In this document: positions 1-9,297 of the stretch, one piece after another
How the letters are laid out: the number at the start of each line of letters is the position of its first letter
Numbering within the stretch: position 1 is the stretch's first letter
Assembly (NCBI RefSeq): GCF_000013765.1
Contig: NC_007954.1
Location: 3,472,001 to 3,536,000 of the forward strand
DNA length: 64,000 nucleotides
Source of the DNA: Shewanella denitrificans OS217
GTDB taxonomy: Bacteria; Pseudomonadota; Gammaproteobacteria; Enterobacterales; Shewanellaceae
Reading direction: 5' to 3'
The notes under the pieces: model-generated
Seen by the model: only the letters and a program-made list of their open reading frames with translations
Databases searched by the model: none
Told to the model about the DNA's origin: nothing
Program-made: the position numbers and the translations under genes

Positions 1-304
1 CTTCAGATTCAGTATCATAGAGTGACATGTCTTCATCCAGCTCAAAATCTTCATCAAAATCTATTGAGTTAACAAACACTCTCACTTGCTCTTGATCCAT
101 ATCTAGGCTGATATCTTTTCCAGCTTGGAAGAACTGAGTTTGTTTACCGCCTTGTAAGCTGTGGATTTGGGCCAAAATAGCTTGAGCACTTAATACGTCT
201 TGGCCAAGCTCTTGGGCAAACCAGCGACCGAGTGCCACGTGTTCCATACTAAATTCAGCAAAAACAGTGCCATCCAAACGATTACGGCGAAACTCAAATT
301 CCAT
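1..304 (-). CDS. yacL: YacL family protein (UPF0231), C-terminus cut by window edge
   Basis: The complement strand from ATG at 304 reads MEFEFRRNRLDGTVFAEFSM and stays open to base 1, giving 101 codons. The family is about 120 residues, so only the C-terminal end is missing. Visible family features are the N-terminal EFEFRRN stretch, a GRWFAQEL helix, an FFQAGKDISLDMD strand-turn segment and the acidic region DFDEDFELDED. The molecular function of YacL is not established. It is transcribed away from zntB, and the roughly 200 bp between the two starts must hold both promoters. Family assignment rests on motif pattern only. Confidence 0.82.
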   Translation of the reverse strand, partial: MEFEFRRNRLDGTVFAEFSMEHVALGRWFAQELGQDVLSAQAILAQIHSLQGGKQTQFFQAGKDISLDMDQEQVRVFVNSIDFDEDFELDEDMSLYDTESE

Positions 305-510
305 GATAAAACTCAATTCAACTGATGATTTAGCTATTTTAACCTATGAAGCCTAAGTGTGCCGCTCTATAGACTAATTTATCTAACCACAAAATTCGTA
401 AAAGCTTGTTTTGCACGAGATGGGTCTACTATCATGAGCTTATTACCGATTAATAAGCGCATAACTGCAAATTAACCGCTTCAAAATATAAGAATAAAAT
501 AGGATTTTCA

Positions 511-1476
511 ATGACTTCAGGTTTCATTTATAGCTTGTTACTCACAGGCCCTAATGCAGGACAAAGTTTAACCTTAGCGCAAGTTGAACAATGGCAACCC
601 AGTGACGGCCTGCTGTGGATGCATTTGCGTTACCGTGAACCTCAGGCTCAAGCTTGGGTGCATAAAGCTGGCCTGTCGAAAGTTGAAGTGGATACCTTGT
701 TAGCTCAAGATACCCGTCCGCGGGTATTGAATACAGCCAGAGGCATGTTGCTTGCACTTCGTGGGGTGAACTTAAACCCAGGCTCTGATCCAGAAGACAT
801 GGTATCTGTGCGTCTGTATGCCGAAGAGCACAGGATAATATCCACTTGTGAGCGCCAGCTGCAATCCATTCACAGCCTAGCTGAACAGATTAAACATGGG
901 AAAGGGCCTGTGGACAGCGCCGCGTTTATCATGCAGCTCTGTGAATTACTGACCCACAGAAAAGTTGAGTTCATCAGTAAGTTAGAAGATGAAATTGATG
1001 AACTCGAAGAGCAAGTGGTAACAAGGGCGAATAAAAATCTGCGTAATGATATCGCCGAGTTAAGACGACAGACTGTCGTCACCCGCCGATACTTAGCCCC
1101 GCAAAGAGAAGCCTTCTTTCGAATGCTCAATGACCACAATGACTTGTTCGATGAAGCCGATGAAGTGCGCATAAGAGAAATTAACGAGATTTTAATTCGC
1201 GTCATCGAAGATCTGGACACCATTCGTGATAGAGCTGGGGTAACCCATGAAGAATTACAATCACAGCAAGCTGAGCAATTAAACCAAAGGCTCTATTTCC
1301 TCTCATTGATCTCGGCGGTGTTCTTGCCGTTAGGCTTTCTCACCGGCTTACTTGGGGTCAACATAGGGGGTATTCCAGGGGCTGAAACCGACTGGGCTTT
1401 TAGTGCATTCTGCATTGGACTTGCGGTCATTATCGCCATGCAGATGCTGATCTTTTATCGCCTTAAGTGGCTATAG
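511..1476 (+). CDS. zntB: Zinc transporter ZntB (CorA superfamily)
   Basis: A 321-residue inner-membrane transporter of the CorA/ZntB family, known for Zn2+ transport. A long acidic cytoplasmic domain with predicted coiled coil (about residues 125-255, rich in ELEEQV and EELQSQQAEQLNQ) is followed by two C-terminal transmembrane helices (about 262-283 and 295-315). The loop between them has GVNIGGIPGAE, the ZntB form of the CorA GMN signature, with Val in place of Met. Length matches the family (about 327). AGGA lies 8 nt before the ATG. It is monocistronic and convergent with fkpA, with which it shares the bidirectional terminator that follows. Confidence 0.93.
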   Translation: MTSGFIYSLLLTGPNAGQSLTLAQVEQWQPSDGLLWMHLRYREPQAQAWVHKAGLSKVEVDTLLAQDTRPRVLNTARGMLLALRGVNLNPGSDPEDMVSVRLYAEEHRIISTCERQLQSIHSLAEQIKHGKGPVDSAAFIMQLCELLTHRKVEFISKLEDEIDELEEQVVTRANKNLRNDIAELRRQTVVTRRYLAPQREAFFRMLNDHNDLFDEADEVRIREINEILIRVIEDLDTIRDRAGVTHEELQSQQAEQLNQRLYFLSLISAVFLPLGFLTGLLGVNIGGIPGAETDWAFSAFCIGLAVIIAMQMLIFYRLKWL

Positions 1477-1547
1477 TTTTATCAAGGGCAACTTCAGCCG
1501 CCCTATTCTGTCGACTATTATAGTTTTTATAGTTTTATGCAGACACA

Positions 1548-1573
1548 AAAAAGGACGCCTAAGCGTCCTTTTT
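1548..1573. terminator. Bidirectional intrinsic terminator zntB / fkpA
   Basis: Stem AAGGACGC (1551-1558) pairs with GCGTCCTT (1563-1570) around a CTAA loop, with A-run before and T-run after, so it can terminate transcription from both convergent genes. Confidence 0.9.
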
Positions 1574-1593
1574 CATTAGCGATAACAACAGGC

Positions 1594-2364
1594 TTATTTT
1601 TTCGCCGCTGCGTCAGCAACCTTAGCCGCTTTATCCGCTGTTTTCTCGATTGAAACCAATTCAACTTCAAACACTAAGGTAGAGTTTGCTGGAATAGTAC
1701 CAGTATCGCGCTCGCCATAAGCAAGCTCAGCTGGGATAACAAACTTATACTTAGCGCCAACGTTCATTAACTGAACGCCTTCGGTCCAACCTGGAATAAC
1801 ACGGTTAAGTGGAAACTTAGCCGTTTCGCCGCGAGTATAAGAGCTATCAAACTCAGTACCATCGACTAGCGTGCCACGGTAATGTACTTCAACTGTGTCT
1901 TCAGCCGCAGGCTTATCGCCAGCGCCCGCTGTCAGTACTTCGTACTGTAGACCAGACTCAGTGGTTGTTACACCTTCTTTGGCTTTGTTGTCTTCGAGGA
2001 ATTTCTTACCTTCTTCGACTGTCTTAGACGCTAACTCTTCAGCTTGGGCTAAACGCTTGTCATTTAACTTCTTGTCTAGGCCTTGCAACACTGTCTGCAT
2101 TTCTTCTTCAGTCAGTTGCATGTCTTCGCCTAAACCATCGCTGAAACCTTTGATAACTAATGCTTTATCAACAGCGAAGCCTAATTCTTCTTGTTCTTTT
2201 ATATGGCCTGACATGTAACGGCCAATAGATCCACCTACGCTGTAAGCTTCTTTTTGTGCGTCAGTTGTTAATTCTACTTTTTTAGCTACGTCTTGATCTT
2301 GATTACATGCGCTCAAGCCAACTACGGCTAATGCAACTAACGATAATTTGTAAATAGATTTCAT
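1594..2364 (-). CDS. fkpA: FKBP-type peptidyl-prolyl isomerase, FkpA-like lipoprotein
   Basis: A 256-residue periplasmic PPIase. The N-terminus MKSIYKLSLVALAVVGLSAC is a signal peptide ending in a lipobox (LSAC), so this version is probably lipid-anchored, unlike soluble E. coli FkpA. Residues about 30-125 form the helical dimerisation/chaperone domain (AYSVGGSIG, ELASKTVEEGKKFLEDN). Residues about 140-240 are the FKBP domain, with VEVHYRGTLVDGTEFDSSY, VIPGWTEGVQLM and AELAYGER, which carry the usual Tyr, Asp, Trp and Ile binding-pocket residues. The C-terminus ends in an Ala/Lys-rich tail. GAGGAAG precedes the ATG. The promoter faces the WD40 gene across about 190 bp. Confidence 0.93.
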   Translation of the reverse strand: MKSIYKLSLVALAVVGLSACNQDQDVAKKVELTTDAQKEAYSVGGSIGRYMSGHIKEQEELGFAVDKALVIKGFSDGLGEDMQLTEEEMQTVLQGLDKKLNDKRLAQAEELASKTVEEGKKFLEDNKAKEGVTTTESGLQYEVLTAGAGDKPAAEDTVEVHYRGTLVDGTEFDSSYTRGETAKFPLNRVIPGWTEGVQLMNVGAKYKFVIPAELAYGERDTGTIPANSTLVFEVELVSIEKTADKAAKVADAAAKK

Positions 2365-2551
2365 TAAAGCTTCCTCAGCGTCCTTTAGTGGTTACAATAA
2401 CCTAGAGTTATAATTAGTTAGCCACTTTATACTAGTTAGACAGGTTATTCCATTGGGCTAACATTAAATAATGTTCAAACTCGCTTCTTGGCTAAAATTC
2501 CAAGATGCACTATATGACTGCGTTTGAGACAATTTTTCAAGGGGCAAGTTC

Positions 2552-3508
2552 ATGATCCGTGTGCTTATGCTGATTTTTTACTCAAGCTTACTGTTTGGCT
2601 GTCAAAAGGCGGCCCAAGAAGTGTTGACCTTAACTCAAGAAGCCAGCTATAGCGCCAGTCTCTCCCATGATGCCAGTCTCGCCATTGTTAGTACTGCGCA
2701 CCAAGGCGTGCAAGTCTGGGATCTCAAACAAAAACGCATTAAATACACTTGGCATCAAGGTGAAGGAAAAAGCAATGTCATTGCCACCGCCTTGTCCGCC
2801 AACGCGGCCTATGCCGCCACCTTAACCAATCAATCTTTAGGCTTGTGGTCTTTGGGTACTGGCGAGTCTGTGGGTTGGTGGTCCTTACCCGCATCGGGGC
2901 AAACCGTGGCGGTGGCCAACACAGGTCAAGCCTTAGTGGGTTTAGTGGATGGTTCGGTGTTGTCTCTTGCCCATGACAGGCAAAGCCTAATTAAATTCCT
3001 CGGTCACACAGAAAAAGTCACCAGCGTGTCAGTGTCTGCCGATGGTCAATATGCCCTTAGTGGGGGTAATGATGCCCAAGTCATTCTTTGGCATGCTCAT
3101 ACAGGTCAACCTATCCAGCGCTGGCAATTAGCCTCAAGGGTCACTAAGGTATTACTCAATGATGACGCCAGTATTAGTTTTGCCAGTGATATCATGGGCA
3201 ATGCCTCCTTGTGGCACAGCCAAAGCGGCAAGTTAAAGACCCGCCTTGATATCAAGCGTCGTCAAATGACCTTCTCGGCGGCACGTTTTATCGACCAAGA
3301 CAAATACCTACTCACAGGGACACCCTCCAAGGAAATGTTCCTCTGGCACAGTCAAACCGGCAAAAAAATCGCCAGACGCCAAGTTCAAGTGACTAAGGAT
3401 AACCAAAACCGCGGCGCCGTTGTATACTCGGTGGCACGCCAGAGTCCAAGGCGACTTGTGAGTATCAGCAGTCAAGGTCTGCTGGAGTCTTGGGACCTGC
3501 AATATTAA
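2552..3508 (+). CDS. WD40-repeat lipoprotein
   Basis: 318 residues. The start MIRVLMLIFYSSLLFGCQ is a lipoprotein signal peptide (LFGC lipobox). The rest shows degenerate WD40 blades recognisable by their terminal W-D or W-H: VWDLK, LWSLG, LGHTEKVTSVSVSADGQYALSGGNDAQVILWHA, LWHSQSG (twice) and ESWDLQY. This suggests a seven-bladed propeller at the cell envelope acting as a protein-binding scaffold. AGGGG precedes the ATG by 8 nt. slyX follows after 24 bp and is probably cotranscribed. No specific partner or function is known. Confidence 0.8.
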   Translation: MIRVLMLIFYSSLLFGCQKAAQEVLTLTQEASYSASLSHDASLAIVSTAHQGVQVWDLKQKRIKYTWHQGEGKSNVIATALSANAAYAATLTNQSLGLWSLGTGESVGWWSLPASGQTVAVANTGQALVGLVDGSVLSLAHDRQSLIKFLGHTEKVTSVSVSADGQYALSGGNDAQVILWHAHTGQPIQRWQLASRVTKVLLNDDASISFASDIMGNASLWHSQSGKLKTRLDIKRRQMTFSAARFIDQDKYLLTGTPSKEMFLWHSQTGKKIARRQVQVTKDNQNRGAVVYSVARQSPRRLVSISSQGLLESWDLQY

Positions 3509-3532
3509 TCGCGCTAACATTCAGAGGCATCA

Positions 3533-3745
3533 ATGCAAGAGTTGCAACAAAAAATCGAAGACTTGGAAACTAAATTGGCTTTTCAGGAACTAAGTGTTGA
3601 AGAGTTGAATCAAGAAGTGATAAAACTCAACCAATTAGTGGCTAAGCAGCAACAGCAAATATCCTTGATGGTCAATAAATTAATGGATATTGAGCCCAGC
3701 AACATGGCATCGGAATCGGAAGAGACACCACCCCCCCATTACTAA
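3533..3745 (+). CDS. slyX: SlyX family protein
   Basis: 70 residues, nearly all coiled coil (ELQQKIEDLETKLAFQELSVEELNQ and onwards) with the conserved SlyX ending PPHY. The family is about 72 residues and its function is unclear; in enterobacteria slyX lies beside fkpA and slyD, and here it is also close to fkpA. AGAGG precedes the ATG. The end of the gene contains a run of seven C that encodes the Pro residues and could be prone to frameshift slippage. Confidence 0.9.
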   Translation: MQELQQKIEDLETKLAFQELSVEELNQEVIKLNQLVAKQQQQISLMVNKLMDIEPSNMASESEETPPPHY

Positions 3746-3875
3746 AATGAGTAACATGTTCGCTTGCATTAGCTAACCTTAAACCATTGCAGTGGTTCCG
3801 CTTGTTCACTGCGAAGGTGGGTTAATTACAACTGTCATCATAGAGCGATATTCAACTGGAGTACCAAGCCTTATC

Positions 3876-4382
3876 ATGTCTTCGAGCCAGATACTGCCCA
3901 TAGCGATAACCGGTGAGCCTATTCTTAATCGAATCGCGGTCAAAGTAAGTCAATTTGACGCCAGCTTAATCCAATTGGCTGATGATATGCTGGCGACCAT
4001 GATGGCTGCAAACGGGGTTGGCATAGCGGCTGGACAAGTTCACAGCCCACTTGCCATGTTCGTTATGGCATCTCGCCCTAATGAGCGTTACCCCAACGCG
4101 CCAGTTACTGAGCCTAGGGTGATAATCAATCCGCAGATATTGTCTTATTCCACACAAACCCAAGCGGGCATTGAGGGCTGTCTTTCTATTCCAGATAGCA
4201 GAATGAGTATTGTCCGCTCGCAACAGATTGACACCCGATTTCAAAACCTTAAAGGTGAGTTTATCGAACAAAGCTTCAGTGATTTTGAGGCACGTATTTT
4301 TCAGCATGAATTCGACCATATCAAAGGCATAACCTTAATAGAGCGCCTTGCTCAGCAGCAGAAACAGGCGTACCCAGCATGA
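3876..4382 (+). CDS. def: Peptide deformylase (additional paralog)
   Basis: Removes the N-formyl group from nascent proteins. All three metal and catalytic motifs are present: GVGIAAGQ (about residues 47-54), EGCLS (100-104, Cys102 a metal ligand) and HEFDH (144-148, two His ligands and the catalytic Glu145). I chose the ATG at 3876, which gives the normal 168 residues (MSSSQILPIAITGEPILN); an in-frame GTG at 3792 would add 28 residues with no resemblance to the family. The gene is not beside fmt, as the main def usually is, so it is probably a second copy. Its stop overlaps the ATG of the next lipoprotein gene (ATGA), indicating translational coupling. Confidence 0.92.
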   Translation: MSSSQILPIAITGEPILNRIAVKVSQFDASLIQLADDMLATMMAANGVGIAAGQVHSPLAMFVMASRPNERYPNAPVTEPRVIINPQILSYSTQTQAGIEGCLSIPDSRMSIVRSQQIDTRFQNLKGEFIEQSFSDFEARIFQHEFDHIKGITLIERLAQQQKQAYPA

Positions 4383-5740
4383 GAATAGCCTTAGGATTTT
4401 GCCTCAGCTTATGCCTGTCTGGTTGTGCCATGAACAGTGTTTTTATCAATTATCCGTCGCAAATTAAGCCGTTAAAGCAAGCCTTAGCCAGTCAAAGTGC
4501 GCCCAAGCTTGATGATATTACGGATAATATCGATGGCAATGATGGCTTGTTGTATGCCCAGGAGGCGGGGCGTATCGCGCAAATCACCGGTGACTTCAGT
4601 GCCAGTAAGGGCTACTACCAGAGTGCCATGCGCGCCTATCAAGCCTTCGATGAGCGAGCCAAAATCAGCCTGTCTAATGTGGGGGCTAATGCCAGTGGCT
4701 TAGTGCTTAATGACAATAGCATTCCTTATCGAGGACCTGGTTTTGAGCGCATTATGTTGCACCAATATCAGGCACTAAACTACTTGTTCAGTGGCGATCT
4801 ACAAGGGGCATTGGTGGAAGTGCGCCGCAGTAATGAACTGCAAGCGAGCGAGCAGCGACGCTACGAGAAATCACAAAAGTCGGTGCAATCCATGGCCAAT
4901 GGCGCCATAGACAACGAAGTCAGCCGCTTATCCTCTGCGGCGGGCACTGTGACCAGCTCATTTTTAAATGCCTACAGCTACTACATTACCGGTCTATTAC
5001 ATGAATTACTCGGTGAACCCAATGATGCCTTTATCGATTATCGCAAAGCCGCCCAGATAAGCCCGAACAACCCTAACCTGCAGCAAGACTTAGTCCGTCT
5101 CGCCAAAGACTTAGCTATGGAGGAGTTTGAAGATTATCGCCGCCGCTGGGGAGAACCTAAAATCCCTCAGGCCAATGACGGTCAAGTGGTGTTTATTGTT
5201 GAGCGGGGTTTTGTCCCTGAAAAACAAAGCATTACCATTCCCTTTCGGCTGCACGACAATTGGCAAACCGCCTCTATGGCAACCTATACCAACAATGGTT
5301 TAGCGCCTATGCCTAGCCCCATTTATGGCCTGCCGACGCCGTTGAGCGCTGCACCCATTGCCAATATCGATGCCTTAGCTATCAATGCATTAAAAGAAGA
5401 TTTGCCGGCGGCATTAGTGCGCCAAGCACTGCGTGTGTATACTAAATCAGAGATGGCACGTAGGGTGCGCAGCGATTCAAAGAGTCAGCAGAATGAGCTA
5501 GACCCAGCCGCAATTTTGATGCAAATATTCAATGTGGTATCAGAGCAAGCCGACAGACGCAGCTGGCTAACCTTGCCAAGGCAAGCTCAAATTGCCAAAC
5601 AATACTTGCCGGTGGGGAGTTACCCGCTGAGCCTAACTCAAGCCAATGGCATCAATGTCCAAGTGGAAGCCAACAGAACCACCTTGGTCTGGGTAATAGA
5701 AACCTTGGGAAATTACCGTTATTATTCTGTCATCTTGTAG
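4379..5740 (+). CDS. COG3014-type TPR-like lipoprotein
   Basis: 453 residues starting MRIALGFCLSLCLSGCAMNS, a lipoprotein signal with lipobox LSGC. Central helices include a TPR-like repeat (GLLHELLGEPNDAFIDYRKAAQISPNNPNL, about residues 205-232). The C-terminal half is beta-rich (QVVFIVERGFVPEKQSITIPF). It matches the COG3014 family seen next to lpoB in several gammaproteobacteria. It overlaps the deformylase stop by 4 bp and lies 78 bp upstream of lpoB, so a shared transcript is likely and a role in envelope or peptidoglycan assembly is plausible. That role is inferred from context, not shown. Confidence 0.82.
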   Translation: MRIALGFCLSLCLSGCAMNSVFINYPSQIKPLKQALASQSAPKLDDITDNIDGNDGLLYAQEAGRIAQITGDFSASKGYYQSAMRAYQAFDERAKISLSNVGANASGLVLNDNSIPYRGPGFERIMLHQYQALNYLFSGDLQGALVEVRRSNELQASEQRRYEKSQKSVQSMANGAIDNEVSRLSSAAGTVTSSFLNAYSYYITGLLHELLGEPNDAFIDYRKAAQISPNNPNLQQDLVRLAKDLAMEEFEDYRRRWGEPKIPQANDGQVVFIVERGFVPEKQSITIPFRLHDNWQTASMATYTNNGLAPMPSPIYGLPTPLSAAPIANIDALAINALKEDLPAALVRQALRVYTKSEMARRVRSDSKSQQNELDPAAILMQIFNVVSEQADRRSWLTLPRQAQIAKQYLPVGSYPLSLTQANGINVQVEANRTTLVWVIETLGNYRYYSVIL

Positions 5741-5818
5741 GTAAACTGTAACAGCAACCACCTTTATTAAAGGTAATAATATCAACACTAAGGCCCACTT
5801 AAACGAATGGAAATAACT

Positions 5819-6412
5819 ATGAAACAGTTAAAAATTATTTTTGTATTAGCCGCTGTCATGGGCCTGAGTGCCTGTCAATCTAAGGTTGAATATGGCGATG
5901 CCACTGAAGTAGAAACCGTCAACGAAAACTTTGGCTCTACCGACTTACAAGCCATAGCCGCCAAGATGGTCGACAGCATGATGGTGTTCCCCCCTGTGAT
6001 GTCCATTACCGATACCGGCCGCCCCATCATCTTTGTGGATAAGATTAAAAACAAGACCTCTGAGCATATCGACACAGAATCAGTCACAGACACAATAAGC
6101 AACAAGTTGCTTCGCTCAGGCAAGTTCCGCTTTATCGATATGACCAAAGTCGACGCCGTACGTAAGCAACTGGATTACCAAAACAATGCAGGCATGGTTG
6201 ACCCAAGCACGGCCATCAAATTTGGTCGTCAGATTGGTGCCCAGTTCATGCTTTATGGCAACTTATCTAGCATAGTTAAGCAAGATGGCAGCACTAAAGA
6301 CGTGTATTACAAGATGACCATGCGCCTAATGGACTTACAAACAGGCTTGATTGAGTGGTCCGATGAAAAAGAAATCAGAAAAACGAGATCTAAGTCTTTC
6401 TTAGGATTATAA
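5819..6412 (+). CDS. lpoB: Penicillin-binding protein activator LpoB
   Basis: An outer-membrane lipoprotein that activates the peptidoglycan synthase PBP1b. I place the start at 5819 (MKQLKIIFVLAAVMGLSAC, lipobox LSAC, GGA 7 nt upstream) rather than the in-frame ATG at 5807. The mature protein (about 197 residues in total) has the LpoB domain: LQAIAAKMVDSMM, IIFVDKIKNKTSEHIDTESV, KFRFIDMTKVDAVRKQL, FGRQIGAQFMLYGNLSSIV and MRLMDLQTGLIEWSDEKEIRK. The usual Pro-rich linker between lipid anchor and domain is almost absent, as is common outside enterobacteria. A strong terminator follows. Confidence 0.9.
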   Translation: MKQLKIIFVLAAVMGLSACQSKVEYGDATEVETVNENFGSTDLQAIAAKMVDSMMVFPPVMSITDTGRPIIFVDKIKNKTSEHIDTESVTDTISNKLLRSGKFRFIDMTKVDAVRKQLDYQNNAGMVDPSTAIKFGRQIGAQFMLYGNLSSIVKQDGSTKDVYYKMTMRLMDLQTGLIEWSDEKEIRKTRSKSFLGL

Positions 6413-6431
6413 TCCCGAGCTAACTTAGCCC

Positions 6432-6459
6432 AAAAAGCCGACTACCCTGTCGGCTTTTT
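6432..6459 (+). terminator. Intrinsic terminator after lpoB
   Basis: Stem AAAAAGCCGAC (6432-6442) pairs with GTCGGCTTTTT (6449-6459) over a 6-nt loop. Confidence 0.92.
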
Positions 6460-6491
6460 ACTGGCACTTTGACCCAAATAGGAAATCATTC

Positions 6492-9128
6492 GTGAACTTG
6501 CGCAACATTTTTATCCTGTCAGTCACCCTTGCTAGCCTTGCAGCCTGCTCGACTAACCAGAGCACGTCTCCTTCAAAACGTGATGGCACAGCTTCTATCA
6601 GCCAATTTCAAGCCCAAGAACGCGCCAAGGTGATTTCCGATGTCAATTACCAGCTCGCTTATACCTTCACCGGTGAAAGCCGCTTTACTGCCAGCACTAA
6701 GGTGACCTTTAATTTATCCAGTACCAGTAAAGCCATTACCTTAGACTTAAATAAGGCCGATATCACTCGCTTCGTGGTCAACGGCACTAAGCTGTACCCC
6801 AGTTATAATGGCGCTTACATTACCATTAACTCGAGTCTATTAACCTCAGGTGAAAACACCATAGAAGTGGATTTTAGCCGAGAGCACAGCACTAACGGCG
6901 AAGGCCTACACAGATTTGTTGACCCTGTGGATGGCAAGGTTTACTTGTACTCTCATTTTGAGCCTGCCGCCGCCCAGCAGATGTTTGCCGTGTTCGACCA
7001 ACCTGATCTTAAAGCCAACTATCAGCTTAGTGTCATCGCTCCCGCCGACTGGCACGTAATCAGCACTATGCGCGAATCCAGCATAGAAGCACGGGGCGCC
7101 ACTAAGTTATGGCAATTCCCGCTGACGCCTAAACTCAGTCCTTATAACTTCTCAATGCATGCCGGCCCATACCATGTGTGGCAGGATAATTCCGCCGCCT
7201 ACCCCATGCGCCTCTTTGCCCGTCAGTCGGTAGTAAGCCAAGTCGCTCCCCAAGATTGGTTTACTTACACTCGTCAAGGGCTAGCCTTTTTCGACCGCTA
7301 TTTTGGCATTAACTACCCCTTTAAGAAGTACGATCAACTGCTAGTGCCAGATTTTCTCTATGGCGCCATGGAAAACGCCGGGGCGATTACCTTTTCAGAG
7401 AATTACTTCCTCACCAGCGCACCGATGACAGCACAGCAAAAAGAGAGCTTAGCCTCGGTTATCATGCATGAAATGGCCCACCAATGGTTTGGTGACTTAG
7501 TCACCATGAAATGGTGGAATGGCCTGTGGCTTAATGAATCCTTCGCCTCGTTTATGGGCACCTTGGCCACCAGCGAAGCGACTGAATTTCATCATGCTTG
7601 GCGCACCTTTTATGCCAAAGGCAAACAAACAGCCTACCATCAGGACAGCCTAGTCACCACCCACCCCATCGAAGTGCCAGTGGCCACCTCGGCTAATGCC
7701 TTCGATAATATCGATGCCATTACCTACCAAAAAGGTGCCTCGACATTAAAGCAATTGCGTCATTTACTGGGGGATGATGTTTTTCGCCAAGGTGTGAGTA
7801 AATACCTCACCAAATACAGCTACCAAAATGCGCAGCTCTCCGATTTTATTGCCAGCCTTGCCGATGCGGGTAATAGAGACTTAAGCCGCTGGACTAAAGA
7901 ATGGCTCTACAGCGCTGGAGTAAACAGCCTTAAAGTACAATTCCAATGCCGTGGTAATCAGATAAGCCAGTTTGCCCTAATTCAATCTGCGCCAAGCCCT
8001 GAATTACCTACCTTGAGAGAGCAAAAAGTGCAAGTAGCCCTATTTAACAAGGGCCGTCATTACCTTGAACAGCAACAAGTGGTTGCGGTAACTTATAAGG
8101 GACGCTTCACGAATGTACCAGAACTTGTGGGTGAAATTTGCCCCGACCTTGTCTACCCCAATTTCGAGGACTGGGGTTTTGTTAAAGTGCAGCTGGATGA
8201 AAAATCATTTAAAACTGCCAAGCAAGAGCTGAGCAATGTACACGATCCGCTGCTACGTTCCATGTTATGGCAAAGCTTATGGGACAGCGTAGTCGACGGT
8301 AAAACCGGGTTAGATCAGTTTATCAATGTCGCCTTAGTTAACGCCCCTTTAGAGCAAGATTACACCATCTTGGGCCAAGTCATCGCTAACTTGCACCAAG
8401 CCATGGACTACCTCAATGCAATGGCGCCAAGCCAGAAAGCCTACACAGATAAGGTCGCCAAAGCCTTTAGCCAGATGAGTCTGCGCCGTGCCATGGAAAG
8501 CCATAAAGACAGCGATTTCCAACGCCGTTGGTTCGATGCCTATGTGGCCTTCTCTCACAATGGCGCAGCCTTAAGCCACTTAAGCCAGCTACTGGACGGT
8601 AAGACGAAAGTTCAAGGTTTAACCCTGAGCCAAGACTTGCGCTGGGATATCATCAGGCAGCTGAATCGCTACGATTTCCCCCAAAGCGTGCAGCGTCTAC
8701 AGGCTGAAAAACATCAAGACAACTCGGATGCTGGCCAAAAAGCCGCTATCGCCGCCGAAGTCATTCGCCCAGAAGCCGCCCTTAAACGCCAATGGTTAAA
8801 CACCATAGAAAACAACGAACATATGCCGTTTTCTAAAATTCGCGTCGCCATGGATAACCTCTACCCCAGCGAGCAGCAGCTCTTTAGTGCCGCCACTGCC
8901 GAACAGCGTCTGGCTAATCTGCCCTACACGGACAACAAGGGTCCTGTGTTTATGCGCAGTTACGGTGCAAAGCTTATCCCAACTTCATGCAGTTACGCCG
9001 GCATTAGTGCCTTAGACCGTGTGTTAGACACTAACACTAACCTAACAGCCCTCACCCGCAGAGCTGTGCTGGAAGCACGCCAGGAAGAACACCGCTGCGT
9101 GCGCATCAAGGCGCAAATGAGTAACTAA
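6492..9128 (+). CDS. M1 family aminopeptidase, lipoprotein
   Basis: 878 residues from a GTG start (AGGAA upstream). The N-terminus ends in lipobox LAAC, so it is an exported, membrane-anchored zinc aminopeptidase. GAMEN (291-295) is the exopeptidase substrate-binding motif. HEMAHQW begins at residue 326 and the third zinc ligand Glu lies in NESFASF at 349 (HExxH-x18-E). The catalytic domain is followed by a long helical C-terminal domain. Length and layout agree with the PepN/tricorn-interacting branch of M1, but with a secretion signal. It probably degrades peptides in the periplasm or at the surface. It lies between two terminators, so it is transcribed alone. Confidence 0.93.
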   Translation: MNLRNIFILSVTLASLAACSTNQSTSPSKRDGTASISQFQAQERAKVISDVNYQLAYTFTGESRFTASTKVTFNLSSTSKAITLDLNKADITRFVVNGTKLYPSYNGAYITINSSLLTSGENTIEVDFSREHSTNGEGLHRFVDPVDGKVYLYSHFEPAAAQQMFAVFDQPDLKANYQLSVIAPADWHVISTMRESSIEARGATKLWQFPLTPKLSPYNFSMHAGPYHVWQDNSAAYPMRLFARQSVVSQVAPQDWFTYTRQGLAFFDRYFGINYPFKKYDQLLVPDFLYGAMENAGAITFSENYFLTSAPMTAQQKESLASVIMHEMAHQWFGDLVTMKWWNGLWLNESFASFMGTLATSEATEFHHAWRTFYAKGKQTAYHQDSLVTTHPIEVPVATSANAFDNIDAITYQKGASTLKQLRHLLGDDVFRQGVSKYLTKYSYQNAQLSDFIASLADAGNRDLSRWTKEWLYSAGVNSLKVQFQCRGNQISQFALIQSAPSPELPTLREQKVQVALFNKGRHYLEQQQVVAVTYKGRFTNVPELVGEICPDLVYPNFEDWGFVKVQLDEKSFKTAKQELSNVHDPLLRSMLWQSLWDSVVDGKTGLDQFINVALVNAPLEQDYTILGQVIANLHQAMDYLNAMAPSQKAYTDKVAKAFSQMSLRRAMESHKDSDFQRRWFDAYVAFSHNGAALSHLSQLLDGKTKVQGLTLSQDLRWDIIRQLNRYDFPQSVQRLQAEKHQDNSDAGQKAAIAAEVIRPEAALKRQWLNTIENNEHMPFSKIRVAMDNLYPSEQQLFSAATAEQRLANLPYTDNKGPVFMRSYGAKLIPTSCSYAGISALDRVLDTNTNLTALTRRAVLEARQEEHRCVRIKAQMSN

Positions 9129-9232
9129 TCTCTGCCAGTCGCTGTTATTAATTGCGACGTTGAAGCAAAAAAATGCCAATGGGAACAAATCCCACCAGCA
9201 CTCAGCACTTGATTTATCTCAGAGGTAAAAAA

Positions 9233-9260
9233 CAAAAAAGCGCCTATTGGCGCTTTTTTG
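9233..9260. terminator. Bidirectional terminator, M1 peptidase / YdcZ-like gene
   Basis: CAAAAAAGCGCC (9233-9244) pairs with GGCGCTTTTTTG (9249-9260) around a TATT loop. It lies between convergent genes. Confidence 0.92.
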
Positions 9261-9297
9261 TTTTCCCTGGCTAAGCAATTGAACCTAATGTATGCCT

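Noticed and set aside
3792..3875. Longer N-terminus for the peptide deformylase from GTG 3792
   Set aside because: The extra 28 residues do not resemble the family; the ATG at 3876 gives the expected length.
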